Assembly: GCA_003599455.1 (NCBI GenBank)
Contig: QZKF01000024.1
Coordinates: 1 to 39,391 of the forward strand
DNA: 39,391 nt
Direction: 5' to 3'
Source: Comamonadaceae bacterium
GTDB taxonomy: Bacteria > Pseudomonadota > Gammaproteobacteria > Burkholderiales > Burkholderiaceae_C
Position numbers and translations under genes: made by a program. Under the pieces are notes generated by a model. That model had not been told where the DNA came from and made no database searches. It was given only the letters and a program-made list of their open reading frames with translations. Below, piece by piece: positions 9,559 through 18,282 of the stretch (positions are counted from its first letter, which is position 1; each line of letters opens with the position of its first letter).

Positions 9559-11364
9559 TCAGAAGGTGCGGACCTTCGGGGGTACCGACTCCACGGTCAG
9601 GGGCTTGAGGTTGACGGGCTTGTACGACAGGGTGTTGGTGGCGCTGTCCCACAGCGTGTGTTTCATCCACTCGGCGTCGTTGCGGCCCAGGGGGAACTGC
9701 GCGTCGTCGGCCGGGCGCTCGTAGTCGTTGACGGTGTGGGCGCCGCGGCACTCGTGGCGGGCGGCGGCCGAGGTCATGGTGGCCTGCGCGCACTCCATCA
9801 GGTTCTCGACTTCCAGCGCTTCGATGCGCGCGGTGTTGAACACCCTGGACTTGTCCTTGAGCGCGATGTTGCCGACGCGCGCGCGCATCGCGTTGATCTT
9901 GGCCACGCCCTCGTCCATGCTGGCCTGGGTGCGGAACACACCGGCGTGCTGCTGCATGGCCGCGCGCAGGTCGTTGGCCACATCCTGCGCGTACTCGCCG
10001 CCGGTGGTGCTGTCCAGGCGGGCCAGGCGCGCCAGGGTCTTGTCGGCGGCGTCGGCGGGCAGGGGCTTGTGCGTCTTGTTCTTGTCGTTGAACTGCACGA
10101 TGTGGTTGCCGGCCGCGCGACCGAACACCAGCAGGTCCAGCAGCGAGTTGGTGCCCAGGCGGTTGGCGCCGTGCACGCTCACGCAGGAGCACTCGCCCAC
10201 GGCATACAGGCCGTTGACGATCTTCTGGTTGCCCTGGCCGTCGGGGGTGACGACCTGGCCGTTGATGTTGGTCGGGATGCCGCCCATCTGGTAGTGGATG
10301 GTGGGCACGACCGGGATCGGCTCGCGCGTGATGTCGACGTTGGCGAAGTTCACGCCGATCTCGTAGACCGAGGGCAGGCGCTTGTGGATCGTTTCGGCGC
10401 CCAGGTGGTCGAGCTTCAGGAGCACGTAGTCCTTGTTCGGGCCACAGCCGCGGCCTTCCTTGATCTCCTGATCCATGCAGCGGCTGACGAAGTCGCGCGG
10501 CGCCAGGTCCTTCAGCGTGGGCGCGTAGCGCTCCATGAAACGCTCGCCTTCGCTGTTGAGCAGGATCGCGCCTTCGCCGCGGCAGCCTTCGGTCAGCAGC
10601 ACGCCCGCGCCGGCCACGCCGGTGGGGTGGAACTGCCAGAACTCCATGTCCTGCAGCGGGATGCCGGCGCGCGCCGCCATACCCAGGCCGTCGCCGGTGT
10701 TGATGAAGGCATTGGTGGAGGCCGCGAAGATGCGGCCGGCGCCGCCGGTGGCCAGCAGCGTGGTCTTGGCTTCGAGGATGTAGGTCTCGCCGGTTTCCAT
10801 TTCCAGCGCGGTCACGCCGACCACGTCGCCACTGGCGTCGCGGATCAGGTCCAGGGCCATCCATTCGACGAAGAAGGTGGTGCGGGCCTGCACGTTCTGC
10901 TGGTACAGGGTGTGCAGCATGGCGTGGCCGGTGCGGTCGGCCGCGGCGCAGGCGCGCTGCACCGGCTTCTCGCCATAGTTGGCGGTGTGGCCGCCGAACG
11001 GGCGCTGGTAGATCGTGCCGTCGGGGTTGCGGTCAAAGGGCATGCCGAAGTGCTCGAGCTCGTACACCACCTTGGGCGCTTCGCGGCACATGAACTCGAT
11101 GGCATCCTGGTCGCCGAGCCAGTCGGAACCCTTGATGGTGTCGTAGAAGTGGTAATGCCAGTTGTCCTCGTTCATGTTGCCGAGCGAGGCGCCAATGCCG
11201 CCTTGCGCGGCGACGGTGTGCGAGCGGGTCGGGAACACCTTGGAAAGCACGGCCACCTTGAGGCCGGCGCGCGCCAGCTGCAACGAGGCACGCATGCCGG
11301 AGCCGCCGGCGCCGACGATGACGACGTCGAACTGACGCTTGGGAAGGGATGCGGTAGCGGTCAT
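9559..11364 (-). CDS. sdhA: Succinate dehydrogenase flavoprotein subunit
   Basis: SdhA oxidises succinate to fumarate in the TCA cycle and respiratory complex II. The 601-residue protein opens with the FAD-binding fold (VIVGAGGSGMRASLQLARAG) and the histidine that binds FAD covalently in RSHTVAAQGGIGASLGN. Further conserved sequences include QFHPTG, GEGAILLNSEGERFMERYAP and the HGANRLGTNSLLDLLVFGRA block. The gene starts 4 bp after sdhD ends and is followed by sdhB after 43 bp. The presence of sdhE downstream supports covalent flavinylation. Confidence 0.98.
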   Translation of the reverse strand: MTATASLPKRQFDVVIVGAGGSGMRASLQLARAGLKVAVLSKVFPTRSHTVAAQGGIGASLGNMNEDNWHYHFYDTIKGSDWLGDQDAIEFMCREAPKVVYELEHFGMPFDRNPDGTIYQRPFGGHTANYGEKPVQRACAAADRTGHAMLHTLYQQNVQARTTFFVEWMALDLIRDASGDVVGVTALEMETGETYILEAKTTLLATGGAGRIFAASTNAFINTGDGLGMAARAGIPLQDMEFWQFHPTGVAGAGVLLTEGCRGEGAILLNSEGERFMERYAPTLKDLAPRDFVSRCMDQEIKEGRGCGPNKDYVLLKLDHLGAETIHKRLPSVYEIGVNFANVDITREPIPVVPTIHYQMGGIPTNINGQVVTPDGQGNQKIVNGLYAVGECSCVSVHGANRLGTNSLLDLLVFGRAAGNHIVQFNDKNKTHKPLPADAADKTLARLARLDSTTGGEYAQDVANDLRAAMQQHAGVFRTQASMDEGVAKINAMRARVGNIALKDKSRVFNTARIEALEVENLMECAQATMTSAAARHECRGAHTVNDYERPADDAQFPLGRNDAEWMKHTLWDSATNTLSYKPVNLKPLTVESVPPKVRTF

Positions 11365-11368
11365 GGCC

Positions 11369-11734
11369 TTAGAGCCTCCAGAGAACTTGAACAGCCCAGC
11401 CCAGGCAGGACAGGAGCCAGACGATGGTGAAGACGTGCAGCACGAGGCGGATGCCCGCGGGCTTGACGTAGTCCATCCAGATGTCGCGCATGCCGACCCA
11501 CACGTGGTAGGCCAGGGCGAGGAAGACGGCGAACGTGAGGGCCTTCATCCACTGGGCGGCGAAGATGCCGGCCCAGCTCTCGTAGCCGATGGGGCCGCTG
11601 GAGAACAGCACCTGCACCAGCACGATCAGCGTGAACAGGGCCATGAGGGCTGCGGTGATGCGCTGTGCGAGCCAGTCGCGCAGGCCATAGTGGGCGCCGG
11701 TGACGACGCGCTTGGAACCGAAATTGACGGACAT
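11369..11734 (-). CDS. sdhD: Succinate dehydrogenase membrane anchor SdhD
   Basis: SdhD is one of the two small membrane subunits that anchor complex II and help form the ubiquinone and haem b site. The 121 residues contain three hydrophobic segments (about 25-46, 60-80 and 95-117). The motif GLRDWLAQRITA precedes the first helix, and a haem-ligand-type histidine lies in ALAYHVWVGMRDIWMDYV. It is placed between sdhC (25 bp) and sdhA (4 bp). Sequence conservation in this family is low, but the position in the operon makes the call secure. Confidence 0.93.
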   Translation of the reverse strand: MSVNFGSKRVVTGAHYGLRDWLAQRITAALMALFTLIVLVQVLFSSGPIGYESWAGIFAAQWMKALTFAVFLALAYHVWVGMRDIWMDYVKPAGIRLVLHVFTIVWLLSCLGWAVQVLWRL

Positions 11735-11759
11735 GGGGTGTTCCTTGAGAGCGCGTCGC

Positions 11760-12191
11760 TCAGTAGAAGCCGAACAGCTTGAGGGCGAGCACGAACGTCA
11801 GGCCGATGCTCAGGCCCAGGGTGACCAGGGCCGAGGTCTTGCCGAATTCCTTGCTCACCGCGTGGCAGGCGTCCATGTACAGGTGGCGCAGGCCGGCGAT
11901 CAGGTGGTGCAGGTAGGCCCAGATCAGGGCCAGCACCACCAGCTTGAACAGCCATCCCGGCACCCAGCCGAGGCCGACGGCGAAGGCCGCGCTGAAGCGA
12001 TCGAAGGAGATTTCGGACGACACGGAGGTGTCGAACAGCCAGACGATCAGGGGCAGCAGGATGAACATCAGGCCGCCGCTGGCGCGGTGCAGGATCGACA
12101 CCCAGCCGGCCGGGGGCAGGCGGTAGGTGGTGAGGTCCTTGAAGGCGTTGATGTTGCGGAACTCGGGCCGCTTCTTGGTCAACTCGGTCAT
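11760..12191 (-). CDS. sdhC: Succinate dehydrogenase cytochrome b556 subunit
   Basis: SdhC is the other membrane subunit of complex II. From the ATG at 12191 it has 143 residues and starts MTELTKKRPEFRNINAFKDL. Conserved features are the quinone-site segment SILHRASGGLMFILLPLIVW and the haem-binding histidines in LIWAYLHHLIAGLRHLYMD, with three transmembrane helices. A start at 12263 would begin inside the repeated operator-like sequence upstream and add unconserved residues, so I chose 12191. It is the first structural gene of the sdh operon, about 160 bp after the GntR gene. Confidence 0.95.
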   Translation of the reverse strand: MTELTKKRPEFRNINAFKDLTTYRLPPAGWVSILHRASGGLMFILLPLIVWLFDTSVSSEISFDRFSAAFAVGLGWVPGWLFKLVVLALIWAYLHHLIAGLRHLYMDACHAVSKEFGKTSALVTLGLSIGLTFVLALKLFGFY

Positions 12192-12235
12192 GGTGGGGCT
12201 TTCTTCCGGGAGGGGAGGGGAGGCGGTAGGGAAGG

Positions 12236-12263
12236 TTGGTAACGCGTTGGTAACTTTTACCAA
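12236..12263. promoter_or_regulatory. Repeated TTGGTAA motif upstream of sdhC
   Basis: TTGGTAAC occurs twice (12236-12243 and 12247-12254), spaced 11 bp or one helical turn. The second copy forms a perfect inverted repeat with TTACCAA at 12257-12263 (3-base centre). The group lies 45-72 bp upstream of the sdhC start, where an operator for the sdh operon would sit. The binding protein is unknown; it does not resemble the palindrome in front of the GntR gene. Confidence 0.4.
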
Positions 12264-12350
12264 GGTGCGTCAAATTCTATTGCAATGCACCATACCGCAG
12301 GCTGACGCTCGGACGCTTCTGTCTGTCTGGTGCTCATGGCGGGTCGCCCG

Positions 12351-13151
12351 TCAGCTCAGTTCGTTGCGGTAGTGGCGGGCGTCGGTGCGGTACAGGCCGC
12401 GCCGCAATTCCATGGGCTCGTCGTTGTACGTGAACGCCAGCCGTTCCACGCTCAGCAACGGGTAGCCGGCCGCCACGCCGAGCAGCGTGGCCGCGTCCTC
12501 GTCGGCGCTCACGGCCTTGATTTTTTCCACCGCACGCACCATGCGCACGCCGAACTGGGTTTCAAACAGGGCGTACATCGGGCCCTTGTCGTCCGACAGG
12601 GTTTCGATCGTCAGGCCCTTGAACGGCCCGCCGGGCAGCCAGAGCTCCTCGACGATCGCGGGTGTGCCGGCGAAGGCCAGCACGCGCTTGACCTGCAGCA
12701 CCGGGTCGCCGGTGCGCAGCGCGAGCTGGCGCGCCACCTCGGCCGGCGCGCGCAGGCGGCGGCATTCGACGATGCGGCGCTCGGCCGGGCCCTGGTCTTC
12801 CAGCGTGCCGGCATCGGGCAGCAGGCGCAGGAAGCGGTATTGCGTATGCGCTTCGGCGTGCGTGGCCACGAACGTGCCCTTGCCCTGGCGGCGCACCAGC
12901 AGGTTGTCGGTGGCGAGTTCGTCGATGGCCTTGCGCACCGTGCCCTGGCTCACTCGAAAGCGCGCGGCAAGGTCGAATTCGCTCGGGATCATGTCGCCAG
13001 GCTTCCATTCACCCGCCTGCAGGCTGCGCAGGATCAGCGTCTTGATCTGCTGGTACAGCGGGCTGAAGGCCGGCGCCGTGTTCTCGAACATGCCGGTGCC
13101 ACCGGTGTCTGCCGGTGCCGCGTCGGTGGGATTCAGGGGTGGAGTGGCCAT
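12351..13151 (-). CDS. GntR-family regulator with UTRA domain
   Basis: The protein (266 residues from the ATG at 13151) has a GntR winged helix (about residues 28-95: PLYQQIKTLILRSLQ, then SEFDLAARFRVSQGTVRKAI and VRRQGKGTFVA) and a C-terminal UTRA ligand-binding domain of the HutC type, ending with YPLLSVERLAFTYNDEPMEL. It stands upstream of sdhCDAB in the same direction and divergent from mdh, so control of TCA genes is the natural inference. An in-frame ATG at 13193 falls inside the predicted -10 box of its own promoter and is rejected. No strong ribosome binding site is visible, and a start at 13091 (MFENTAPAF) is the main alternative. Confidence 0.88.
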   Translation of the reverse strand: MATPPLNPTDAAPADTGGTGMFENTAPAFSPLYQQIKTLILRSLQAGEWKPGDMIPSEFDLAARFRVSQGTVRKAIDELATDNLLVRRQGKGTFVATHAEAHTQYRFLRLLPDAGTLEDQGPAERRIVECRRLRAPAEVARQLALRTGDPVLQVKRVLAFAGTPAIVEELWLPGGPFKGLTIETLSDDKGPMYALFETQFGVRMVRAVEKIKAVSADEDAATLLGVAAGYPLLSVERLAFTYNDEPMELRRGLYRTDARHYRNELS

Positions 13152-13188
13152 GCATTGACAGCGCCATCGGGCGCCGCTCTTCGCCTCA

Positions 13189-13216
13189 ATCATATCTTAT
13201 ATAAGACATAAGACAA
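13189..13216 (-). promoter_or_regulatory. GntR gene promoter with palindromic operator
   Basis: On the minus strand TTGTCT (13211-13216) and TATGAT (13189-13194) are 16 bases apart, a good sigma-70 promoter. The spacer holds the perfect 12-bp palindrome TCTTATATAAGA (13195-13206). A further half-site makes a tandem ATAAGAC repeat (13201-13207 and 13208-13214). A repressor bound here would block its own promoter and touch the mdh promoter. Confidence 0.6.
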
Positions 13217-13217
13217 A

Positions 13218-13247
13218 TTGACGTATCAGGGTTTGCGAGGGTACACT
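13218..13247 (+). promoter_or_regulatory. Predicted mdh promoter
   Basis: TTGACG (13218-13223) and TACACT (13242-13247) are separated by 18 bases. The predicted start near 13254 leaves a leader of about 110 bases before mdh. That leader includes a small perfect hairpin (GCGGGT at 13274-13279 with ACCCGC at 13282-13287). The operator-like repeats end four bases upstream of the -35 box. Confidence 0.5.
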
Positions 13248-13365
13248 TCCGGTCTGACCTTGATCCTGTGGCTGCGGGTTTACCCGCCCTGTCTGTCGCC
13301 CATGTCTTGGGGTTCGCCCGCCTCGTCTTTTCCCCTTCCCAACGTCCTTTTCCGGAGTTTTCACC

Positions 13366-14352
13366 ATGAACAAGAAGCCCGTTCGCGTTGCCGTCACCGG
13401 CGCCGCTGGCCAGATCGGTTACGCCCTGCTGTTTCGCATCGCCTCCGGCGAGATGCTGGGCAAGGACCAGCCCGTGATCCTGCAACTGCTGGAAATCCCC
13501 GACGAGAAGGCTCAGAAGGCGCTCAAGGGCGTGATGATGGAACTCGACGACTGCGCCTTCCCGCTGCTGGTCGGCATGGAAGCCCACAGCGACCCGATGA
13601 CCGCGTTCAAGGACACCGACTACGCCCTGCTGGTGGGCTCGCGTCCGCGCGGCCCCGGCATGGAGCGCGCCGAGCTGCTGGCCATCAACGGCGCCATCTT
13701 CATCGCCCAGGGCAAGGCGCTCAACGCCGTGGCCTCGCGCAACGTCAAGGTGCTGGTGGTCGGCAACCCCGCCAACACCAACGCCTACATCGCCATGAAG
13801 AGCGCGCCCGACCTCAAGCCGGGCAACTTCACCGCCATGCTGCGCCTGGACCACAACCGTGCCGCCTCGCAGATCGCCAGCAAGACCGGCAAGCCGGTTG
13901 CCAGCATCAAGAAGCTGGCCGTGTGGGGCAACCACTCGCCCACCATGTACGCCGACTACCGTTTCGCCACCATCGACGGCGCCTCGGTCAAGGACATGAT
14001 CAACGACCAGGTCTGGAACAAGGACGTGTTCCTGCCCACCGTGGGCAAGCGCGGCGCCGCGATCATCGAAGCGCGTGGCCTGTCTTCCGCCGCCTCGGCC
14101 GCCAACGCCGCCATCGACCACATGCGCGACTGGGCGCTGGGCACGAAGGGCGAGTGGGTCACCATGGGCATTCCCTCGCAGGGCTGGTACGGCATTCCGA
14201 AGGACGTCATGTTCGGCTTCCCCGTCACCTGCGAGAACGGCGAGTACAAGGTCGTCGAAGGCCTGGCCATCGACGCCTTCTCGCAGGAATGCATCAACAA
14301 GACCCTGGCCGAACTGCAGGGCGAGCAGGACGGCGTCAAGCACCTGCTGTAA
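13366..14352 (+). CDS. mdh: Malate dehydrogenase
   Basis: Mdh interconverts malate and oxaloacetate with NAD+. The 328-residue protein belongs to the cytosolic-type (group 2) malate dehydrogenases. It shows the NAD-binding [19 protein letters not shown], the mobile-loop arginines in [25 protein letters not shown], the RLDHNRA motif and the catalytic histidine in [18 protein letters not shown] ribosome binding site lies about 9 bases before the ATG. It heads the mdh-lyase-acnB unit and is divergent from the GntR gene. Confidence 0.97.
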   Translation: MNKKPVRVAVTGAAGQIGYALLFRIASGEMLGKDQPVILQLLEIPDEKAQKALKGVMMELDDCAFPLLVGMEAHSDPMTAFKDTDYALLVGSRPRGPGMERAELLAINGAIFIAQGKALNAVASRNVKVLVVGNPANTNAYIAMKSAPDLKPGNFTAMLRLDHNRAASQIASKTGKPVASIKKLAVWGNHSPTMYADYRFATIDGASVKDMINDQVWNKDVFLPTVGKRGAAIIEARGLSSAASAANAAIDHMRDWALGTKGEWVTMGIPSQGWYGIPKDVMFGFPVTCENGEYKVVEGLAIDAFSQECINKTLAELQGEQDGVKHLL

Positions 14353-14370
14353 CCGGCTGGTAACCGCGCA

Positions 14371-15369
14371 GTGACCGATCCGCGTTCCATTCTGCTGGGG
14401 GCCCAGGCCGGCGCGTTCGCGCTGCCGGTCTGCGACCACTACAGCGGGGTGGAGGCGCGGATGCGCAAGAGCCTGCAGCTGCAGGCCGAGATGACCGAGG
14501 AGTTCGGCACCTGCGTGTTCGACGTCACCCTCGACTGTGAGGACGGTGCCCCGGTGGGCGGCGAGGCCGAACACGCCGCGCTCGTGACCGAGCTGGCCCT
14601 GGCCGCGGCGCCCGGTGCGCGCGTGGCGGTGCGTGTGCACCCGGTGGACCACCCGGCGTTTGACGCCGACGTGGCCACCATTGCGCGCCGCGCCGGCAGC
14701 CGTCTGGCGCACCTGATGGTGCCCAAGGTCGAGTCGGTGGCCGATGTGCTGCGCGCGGTCGCCGCGCTCGATGCGGCCGGTGCCACGGCGTTGCCGCTGC
14801 ACGTGCTGATCGAGTCGCCGGCCGCGGTGCACCGCGCCTTCGACATCGCGGCCCAGCCGCGTGTGCAGAGCCTGAGTTTCGGCCTGATGGACTTCGTCTC
14901 GGCGCACGGCGGGGCCATCCCCGCTGCGGGCATGAGCGTGGCGGGCCAGTTTTCGCACCCGCTGGTGCTGCGCGCCAAGCTCGCCATCGCGTCGGCCTGT
15001 CATGCGCACGGCAAGGTGCCCTCGCATTGCGTGGTGACCGAGTTCAAGGACCTGGACGCGCTGCAGGCCGCGGCGACGACCGCCGCGCGCGAACTCGGCT
15101 ACACCCGCATGTGGAGCATCCACCCCGACCAGATCCGCCCCATCCTGGCGGCGTTCGCGCCGTCGGCCCGCGAGGTCGACACCGCCGCCGCGCTCATCGA
15201 GCGCGCCATGGCCGCCGACTGGGCGCCGGTGCAGTTCGAAGGCCGCCTGCACGACCGCGCGAGTTACCGCTATTACTGGCAGGTGCTGGAGCGCGCGCAC
15301 CAGACTGGCCTGCCGCTGCCCGAAACGGTGCAGTCCCAGTTTGCCGAACCCCTTGCCCTGCGGCATTGA
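14371..15369 (+). CDS. HpcH/HpaI-family CoA ester lyase
   Basis: The 332-residue protein belongs to the citrate lyase beta / malyl-CoA lyase group of TIM-barrel enzymes. Seen are the metal-binding DCEDGAP (about residues 55-61), the VPKVESV strand, the conserved glutamate in [12 protein letters not shown], and [12 protein letters not shown]. These enzymes cleave or form malyl-CoA, citramalyl-CoA or similar esters; the exact substrate cannot be read here. Translation starts at a GTG (14371), 18 bp after mdh and with a weak ribosome binding site, and acnB follows after 64 bp. Position between two TCA genes suggests a link between CoA esters and malate or glyoxylate, which is inference. Confidence 0.9.
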   Translation: MTDPRSILLGAQAGAFALPVCDHYSGVEARMRKSLQLQAEMTEEFGTCVFDVTLDCEDGAPVGGEAEHAALVTELALAAAPGARVAVRVHPVDHPAFDADVATIARRAGSRLAHLMVPKVESVADVLRAVAALDAAGATALPLHVLIESPAAVHRAFDIAAQPRVQSLSFGLMDFVSAHGGAIPAAGMSVAGQFSHPLVLRAKLAIASACHAHGKVPSHCVVTEFKDLDALQAAATTAARELGYTRMWSIHPDQIRPILAAFAPSAREVDTAAALIERAMAADWAPVQFEGRLHDRASYRYYWQVLERAHQTGLPLPETVQSQFAEPLALRH

Positions 15370-15433
15370 GCTTGCTTGGCCACCCCACCACCTGTTTTGT
15401 CCCCACGAATTTCCCTTCCCTCTGGAGAACGCC

Positions 15434-18037
15434 ATGTCCACCACCTTCCTCACCGACTACCGTGCCCACACCGCCGAACGCGCCGCGCTGGGCATCCCGC
15501 CGCTGCCGCTCGACGCCAGACAGGTGGCCGAGCTGATCGAGCTGATCAAGGCACCGCCGGCCGGTGAAGGCGCCTTCCTGCTGGACCTGCTCACCCACCG
15601 CGTGCCCCCAGGCGTGGATGACGCGGCCAAGGTCAAGGCCAGCTTCCTCGCCGCCGTGGCGCACGGCGACGTGAAGGTGGACCTGGTCTCCAAGGCCAAG
15701 GCCACCGAGTTGCTGGGCACCATGGTGGGTGGCTACAACGTGCACCCGCTGATCGAACTGCTCGACGACGCCGAGGTGGCGGCCGTGGCCGCCGCCGGCC
15801 TGAAGAAGACGCTGCTGATGTTCGACTTCTTCAACGACGTGGCCGAGAAGGCCAAGGCCGGCAACGCCAAGGCGAAGGAAGTCATGCAGAGCTGGGCCGA
15901 CGCCGAGTGGTTCACGAGCCGCCCCGAAGTGCCCCGGACCATCACCGTGACCGTGTTCAAGGTGCCTGGCGAAACCAACACCGACGACCTCTCGCCCGCG
16001 CCCGACGCCTGGAGCCGCCCCGACATGCCGCTGCACTACCTGGCCATGCTGAAGAACACGCGCGAAGGCGCGGCCTTCAAGCCCGAGGAAGACGGCAAGC
16101 GCGGCCCGATGAAGTTCATCGACGACCTCAAGAAGAAGGGCCACCTGGTCGCCTACGTGGGCGACGTGGTCGGCACCGGCTCCTCGCGCAAGTCGGCCAC
16201 CAACTCGGTGATCTGGGCCACCGGCCAGGACATCCCCTTCGTGCCGAACAAGCGCTTCGGCGGCGTCACGCTCGGCGGCAAGATCGCCCCCATCTTCTTC
16301 AACACGCAGGAAGACTCGGGCGCGCTGCCGATCGAGGTCGACGTGAGCAAGCTCGAGATGGGCGACGTGATCGACATCCACCCCTACGACGGCAAGATCA
16401 CCAAGGGTGGCGCCACCGTGGTCGAGTTCCAGCTGCGCAGCGATGTGCTGTTCGACGAAGTGCGTGCCGGCGGCCGCATCAACCTGATCATCGGCCGCAG
16501 CCTCACCGCCAAGGCGCGCGAATTTCTGGGCCTGCCGGTGTCCACCGCGTTCCGCCTGCCGCAGCCCCCCGCCGCCACCAAGGCCGGCTTCACGCTGGCG
16601 CAGAAGATGGTGGGCCGCGCGGTCGGCCTGCCCGAAGGCCAGGGCGTGCGCCCGGGCACCTACTGTGAGCCGAAGATGACCACCGTGGGCAGCCAGGACA
16701 CCACCGGTCCCATGACGCGCGACGAGCTGAAAGACCTGGCCTGCCTGGGCTTCAGCGCCGACATGGTGATGCAGTCCTTCTGCCACACCGCGGCCTACCC
16801 CAAACCGGTGGACGTGAAGACCCACCGCGAGCTGCCCGCCTTCATCAGCAACCGCGGCGGCGTCTCGCTGCGCCCGGGCGACGGCGTGATCCACTCCTGG
16901 CTCAACCGCCTGCTGCTGCCCGACACCGTGGGCACCGGCGGTGACTCGCACACCCGCTTCCCGATCGGTATTTCCTTCCCCGCCGGCTCCGGCCTGGTGG
17001 CCTTCGGCGCCGCCACCGGCGTGATGCCGCTGGACATGCCCGAATCCGTGCTGGTGCGTTTCAAGGGCCAGATGCAGCCGGGCGTGACCCTGCGCGACCT
17101 GGTGCACGCGATTCCGCTGTACGCCATCAAGGCCGGTCTGCTGACCGTGGCCAAGGCCGGCAAGAAGAACATCTTCTCGGGCCGCATCCTCGAGATCGAG
17201 GGCCTGCCGGACCTGAAGGTGGAGCAGGCGTTTGAACTGTCGGACGCCTCGGCCGAACGCTCGGCCGCCGGCTGCACGATCAAGCTCAACCCCGCACCGA
17301 TCAAGGAATACCTCACCAGCAACGTGGTGCTGATGAAGAACATGATCGCCGAGGGCTATGCCGACAAGCGCACGCTGGAGCGCCGCATCCAGAAGGTCGA
17401 AGCCTGGCTGGCCAACCCCAGCCTGCTGGAAGCCGACAAGGACGCCGAATACGCGGCCGTGATCGAGATCGACCTGGCCGACATCAAGGAACCCATCCTG
17501 TGCTGCCCGAACGACCCGGACGACGCCAAGTTCCTGTCCGACGTGGCCGGCACCAAGATCGATGAAGCCTTCATCGGTTCGTGCATGACCAACATCGGCC
17601 ACTTCCGCGCCGCGGCCAAGCTGCTGGGCGGCAGCCGCGACATTCCCGTCAAGCTGTGGGTGGCACCGCCCACCAAGATGGACGAGAGCGAGCTGATCAA
17701 GGAAGGCCACTACGCCAACTTCGGCGCCGCCGGTGCCCGCACCGAAATGCCGGGCTGCTCGCTGTGCATGGGCAACCAGGCGCAGGTGCGCGAAGGCGCG
17801 ACGGTGGTGTCCACCTCCACCCGCAATTTCCCCAACCGCCTGGGCAAGAACACCAACGTGTACCTGGCCTCGGCCGAGCTGGCGGCGATTGCCTCCAAGC
17901 TGGGCCACATCCCGACCGTGGCCGAGTACCACGAGGCCATGGGCGTGGTGAACAAGGACGGCGCCGCGATCTACAAGTACCTGAACTTCGACCAGATCGA
18001 GGAGTACGCCGAGACCGCCAAAGGCGTGACGGCCTGA
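15434..18037 (+). CDS. acnB: Aconitate hydratase B
   Basis: AcnB isomerises citrate to isocitrate through cis-aconitate. With 867 residues it is the AcnB type: an N-terminal HEAT-like helical domain (about 1-160), the swivelling domain next (about 170-380, with [12 protein letters not shown]), then the catalytic core. The [4Fe-4S] cysteines are Cys717 ([11 protein letters not shown]) and Cys775 and Cys778 (GCSLCMGN). The start at 15434 ([20 protein letters not shown]) follows a TGGAGAA ribosome binding site; an in-frame ATG at 15341 overlaps the lyase gene and is rejected. A strong terminator follows the stop, ending the mdh unit. Confidence 0.97.
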   Translation: MSTTFLTDYRAHTAERAALGIPPLPLDARQVAELIELIKAPPAGEGAFLLDLLTHRVPPGVDDAAKVKASFLAAVAHGDVKVDLVSKAKATELLGTMVGGYNVHPLIELLDDAEVAAVAAAGLKKTLLMFDFFNDVAEKAKAGNAKAKEVMQSWADAEWFTSRPEVPRTITVTVFKVPGETNTDDLSPAPDAWSRPDMPLHYLAMLKNTREGAAFKPEEDGKRGPMKFIDDLKKKGHLVAYVGDVVGTGSSRKSATNSVIWATGQDIPFVPNKRFGGVTLGGKIAPIFFNTQEDSGALPIEVDVSKLEMGDVIDIHPYDGKITKGGATVVEFQLRSDVLFDEVRAGGRINLIIGRSLTAKAREFLGLPVSTAFRLPQPPAATKAGFTLAQKMVGRAVGLPEGQGVRPGTYCEPKMTTVGSQDTTGPMTRDELKDLACLGFSADMVMQSFCHTAAYPKPVDVKTHRELPAFISNRGGVSLRPGDGVIHSWLNRLLLPDTVGTGGDSHTRFPIGISFPAGSGLVAFGAATGVMPLDMPESVLVRFKGQMQPGVTLRDLVHAIPLYAIKAGLLTVAKAGKKNIFSGRILEIEGLPDLKVEQAFELSDASAERSAAGCTIKLNPAPIKEYLTSNVVLMKNMIAEGYADKRTLERRIQKVEAWLANPSLLEADKDAEYAAVIEIDLADIKEPILCCPNDPDDAKFLSDVAGTKIDEAFIGSCMTNIGHFRAAAKLLGGSRDIPVKLWVAPPTKMDESELIKEGHYANFGAAGARTEMPGCSLCMGNQAQVREGATVVSTSTRNFPNRLGKNTNVYLASAELAAIASKLGHIPTVAEYHEAMGVVNKDGAAIYKYLNFDQIEEYAETAKGVTA

Positions 18038-18058
18038 CGCGCCACGTCACGGTCTGCC

Positions 18059-18090
18059 AACCCCCTGTATGACCCACAGGGGGTTTTTTT
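18059..18090 (+). terminator. Rho-independent terminator of acnB
   Basis: CCCCCTGT (18061-18068) pairs with ACAGGGGG (18076-18083) around a 7-base loop and is followed by seven Ts. Two upstream As extend the stem into the T-run. It closes the mdh-lyase-acnB transcript 20 bases after the acnB stop. Confidence 0.92.
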
Positions 18091-18155
18091 CGTCTGCAGC
18101 AACAGGCAAGTGTGCATTTGTCAACGCTGGCAGCGGCGCGCATGGCGGCAAGGGC

Positions 18156-18182
18156 TTGGCTTTCATGACCCGTCGATATACT
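18156..18182 (+). promoter_or_regulatory. Possible promoter of the glycan operon
   Basis: TTGGCT (18156-18161) and TATACT (18177-18182) lie 100 bp ahead of the first gene of the five-gene operon. The -10 box is good (5 of 6 consensus bases), but the spacer of 15 bases is short and the -35 is weak. The rest of the 18091-18282 gap shows nothing clear. Confidence 0.25.
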
Positions 18183-18282
18183 TCGTTACACCGGGTGATT
18201 AAGCGTAATGTCCTACGTGTGACCCGGCCAACCACCACGCTTTCTGCGATGCGGTCGTCCTTTCCTACACCCTGGGTGGCTC

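Noticed and set aside
12268..12273. TTGACG on the minus strand as the -35 of an sdh promoter
   Set aside because: No acceptable -10 box lies 16 to 18 bases downstream; the position falls in the TTGGTAAC repeat region instead.
13153..13193. Upstream ATG (13193) for the GntR gene
   Set aside because: It overlaps the predicted -10 box TATGAT of the gene's own promoter, so the codon would not be within the transcript.
15194..17932. Open frame of about 900 codons on the minus strand opposite acnB
   Set aside because: Same reason: a GC-driven antisense frame over a gene with intact cluster cysteines and family length; no ribosome binding site or recognisable domain.
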